This document shows, in pieces, positions 57,071 to 60,000 of a DNA stretch of 60,000 nt. The stretch covers positions 75,267 through 135,266 of the forward strand of contig NW_019091631.1 in NCBI RefSeq assembly GCF_001949145.1, given 5' to 3'. This DNA comes from Acanthaster planci (taxonomy: Eukaryota; Echinodermata; Asteroidea; Valvatida; Acanthasteridae). Both the position numbers and the translations under genes were made by a program. The notes under the pieces are model-generated. The model ran no database searches, was not told the origin of the DNA, and saw only the letters and a list, made by a program, of their open reading frames with translations. Within the stretch, counting starts at the first letter, position 1. Every line of letters begins with the position of its first letter.

Positions 57071-57246
57071 AATACGGGCGATTCACAATAGTGCGCCACC
57101 AAGAATTTGCAGCACATTGGCCAATCATAACGCGCGAAATTTGTCGACCCTTTCCAAACGCGCATTGGGTCGACAAATTTCGCGCACTGTGATTGGCCAA
57201 CGTGTTGCAAACTCTTGGTGGCGCACTATTGTGAAACGGCCGTATT
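57071..57246. mobile_element. Hairpin MITE with paired CCAAT and E2F-like sites
   Basis: Two 80-bp arms (57071-57150 and 57167-57246) are inverted copies with eight mismatches and a 16-base loop, so the whole 176 bp folds on itself. Each arm holds ggccaatca (57119-57127; inverted at 57190-57198) and gcgcgaaa (57132-57139; inverted at 57178-57185). No ORF or transposase is present; it is a nonautonomous foldback element. Confidence 0.85.
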
Positions 57247-60000
57247 GAAACAAACACCAGAGTATTATCACATGACAAAGATGCGCAACGGTTTGTCAGT
57301 GAAAGATTCCCTGTAAGCACAAAACAAACACATTCACTTTTCTTTTACATGGTTACCGATGCTTCAGTTTGGGCATGGCCTATAATAGACTGAGCTTGAG
57401 CCGGGGTACCAGTCAGGCCTCTCCGAGATCATAATTACTGGGTTTGAGAACAGGAGACTCCTATTTCAGTTCTGAAATGGCTGTAAATATAAAACCCTCC
57501 ATTAGAACTTGGAAAATCTGAAATTTGCACCCACCATTGTTCATCGCTTGCTTCAGGGTGTAAAAAAAAAAGTTTTGAAGGATGTACAAGTTTGTCAGAA
57601 ATAAGTACATGTACATGCTCTGTTCTCATGACAGAGATTTTGCTCAACCTGGGCATGTTACAGCATTGAGCTATGGCTGTAAACTGCCCTCAGTGCTTAG
57701 TTGCATTCCTTCCACCTTTTTGTCCCCAGGATCAAAAACACCTGCCTATGTGAAAATAGGGAACTCACTGATGCTACTGCCTGTTTGACAGGCAACACCG
57801 GCATCACTGCGATGTAAAACTGGCTGAACTGTATAACTTGAGATATTTCTGAGTACTCTTTTACGATTATGCACATCGGCAGAGAAATACTTGTACTTTC
57901 AAGTGATAGCGGGTTGTTCTTACTTACATATTTTCAGTCATTTATATTTTGGTTCCACAGCTTTGTGTTTTTTTTTTTTGGACAACTGCATGACTAGAAA
58001 TATTCGAGAAAAATTATCTATGAAAAGAATTATTATTGTAAATGTATTGTAGGTGTAAAATTTTTAATAGAAGTCAGAAAGTGTTGCCGTCTCATTGTCC
58101 AGGTAACAACTATGGTCGTGGATATTAACTGGAGATTTGTGTCTATATGTTTAGATGAGTTCAAGACTTATACTTAAAAAGGTATATAAAATCCAGAAGT
58201 TATGCAATTGTAGACTGAGAGAGTAAGTATTGCTTCGTTCTGTACATACTTGTGCTACACCAATTACTAAAACCAAATTGTATATTATGCATCTTCTGAA
58301 TGACTATCCTATTATCGTTGTACATGTACTTCCAGTTGTTATACTTATGCTGTGTATGAACACAATCTGTACTTACTGAATCTCTGGACGAGGATGTATT
58401 TTTTACCAATTTCCACATTTCTACATTAATTGCAGGTATTTTTTAAGAAATGAATTGACTGGTTCTCATTCCTTTACCATTCCAACTTGCTTAAATTAAA
58501 CGAAGTCATTTTATCCCAGCATTTTGAAGTCACTTTTTTTTTAAGGAAATGACACTGTAGAAAATAGGTTTTGCATTGTTTGGATCATTTGTTCAATTTC
58601 TCCCATTTAACTACTTGTACTGTGTGCAACTGCATTTCACTTGGTTTCAATCTCATGTATTTACAACACTTGGTGACCTTAGAAGGAAAAGAACACTATG
58701 CCAAGTCGTTCACTGTTTTGTTACCATGCTTTGTCAAGATTTGACCAGTTGTCATTTAAGCCCAGGTAATGAGTATCCATAGTACATATATGTAATGTTC
58801 CCGTGCAGTGAATATGCATGTGCTTGGATCTGCGGATGGTTTCTGCCATGGTTTTGATGTAGAACTTTGCTGATCTAAGTGAAATATTGATGGTATGGAG
58901 CCAGGTTTCTGAATTCAGTGAACAAAATTAGCGACTGAACAGGTTTTGAATGATGACAAGGTTATCTTAAATTTGTCACAGCAGTCTGCTTAGCAAAATA
59001 AGTTTTAGCCGCCAGAGCAAGGAATTCATCTCATGCGCAGCAGAATCAGATTAGTACAATGTTATTAGTACTTGGGGTGCTGTAATTTTCTCCAGACACC
59101 ATTGCAATGTTAGTCATATTGCACACAGGACTATTCAGGAAACTTGAAAATTTATTTTTAGACAATTTCAAAGTTGATACTTAAGTTAACAATTGGTGGA
59201 GTTGTTTTTTTGGGGGGGCTTGTAGAGAAGGGATTTTTTATTCAGTTTATTACTGAACATGTTGAAACCACCGGATACCGTTTGACCAAGCATTCAATTG
59301 ATTTTTTTTCATATTTGTGTTTGAGTTTCTTTGTGCTGTTACAGCTTAATCTTAGCTTCATTATTGGTTATTTTAATGTTGAATCAACAGCTGTATATTT
59401 GCGTATTATGAGCACCTTACGTGCACATTATTTTGGCTTTTACTTGGACGAAATATATATTTTTGCTACTTGTTCACACTTTGCTGTTCTAAAGTTGTAA
59501 CTCTTTGCCTGAGGTACTCCGACATTTCAGGTTACGGGCAAAGAGCTGAGGTGAATTTTTTTTTCATTAAAAACAAAAAGCTTCTGAAACTGCATTTGAT
59601 TGGTTTTTCTCTCAAGTGGGTTGCTTTACTCCATTATCACATTTGTCAAAAAGCCCCAAATCCCTGTCAGTATTGTACTTGGTAAAATGCATCATTTGTA
59701 TTCATTGGCATCAATATCTCTATGGTTTTGTCATACAATGGAAGTATGTTAGAATACACTTGTACCAGATTTCATCTTGCTCACAAGCACAAGACAAACA
59801 GGTGATCTGGGGCTTTGCACCAGCCTCCACAAATGCACACTCACAATGCACGCTTGATTTTATTGGTTGTACTTTACTGTTTTCATCTCATTTCACAAAG
59901 CAATGTTAATTAAGTCCATCTGGTCACAGCTATTTTATATGTGATGTACAAAAATCGAAGGCAGTGAAGCACAGACACGGCTATTTCAACACTAACCCCA

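Larger units (their letters stand above)
55408..60000 (+). other. PLXNA: Plexin 3'UTR and/or downstream noncoding DNA
   Basis: AT-rich, with no exon recognised on either strand. It contains one polyadenylation signal candidate at 55849 and a hairpin element at 57071-57246. TACATGTA motifs are sparser than upstream. The open frame at 59174-59500 is AT-driven and has no domain. Confidence 0.5.

Noticed and set aside
59174-59500. Hydrophobic 108-codon frame in the downstream DNA
   Set aside because: A T-rich region gives Phe/Leu/Ile-rich translations by composition; no start context or splice structure supports it.

Overview
The window is metazoan nuclear genomic DNA. Every intron of the one gene found is GT-AG, intergenic DNA is AT-rich, and there are tRNA-derived SINE relics, foldback elements and very many copies of the self-complementary motif TACATGTA. 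The gene and repeat style fit an invertebrate deuterostome (an echinoderm is my best guess), but the sequence alone does not settle the species.

The one protein-coding gene I can support is a complete plexin (semaphorin receptor) on the plus strand. It has 31 coding exons from the ATG at 21553 to the TGA at 55407. Joined exons sum to 5,775 nt, an exact multiple of three with no internal stop: 1,924 residues from the first ATG, or 1,907 from the in-frame ATG at 21604, which looks like the better signal-peptide start. Domain order is signal peptide, sema domain, three PSI modules, four IPT/TIG folds, one transmembrane helix, a juxtamembrane coiled coil, and a split RasGAP-like domain with an inserted Rho-GTPase-binding domain. 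Cytoplasmic and sema motifs resemble class A plexins most, but the IPT region carries a furin-type RSKR site and the C-terminus has no class B PDZ ligand.

Layout: 1-21485 holds no recognisable coding gene. It contains an element-like segment around an assembly gap (1326-2123), a telomere-like hairpin (4630-4688), a foldback element near 11.6-11.8 kb, TACATGTA clusters and a 40-bp triplet repeat. It is probably upstream DNA plus a 5'UTR intron, because a strong splice acceptor lies 67 nt before the first ATG. The plexin occupies 21486 to at least 55407. Its introns carry a retrotransposon C-terminal relic, four tRNA-like SINE relics, a pogo-like end, a related repeat family and a ten-copy 22-bp minisatellite just upstream of exon 16. 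The interval 55408-60000 is 3'UTR and/or downstream DNA. It contains a near-perfect 176-bp hairpin element that carries paired CCAAT and E2F-like sites.

I found no prokaryote-style operon, CRISPR array or defence locus. The points most worth following up are the RSKR site, the U1-site-like minisatellite, the upstream ORFs and the hairpin element.
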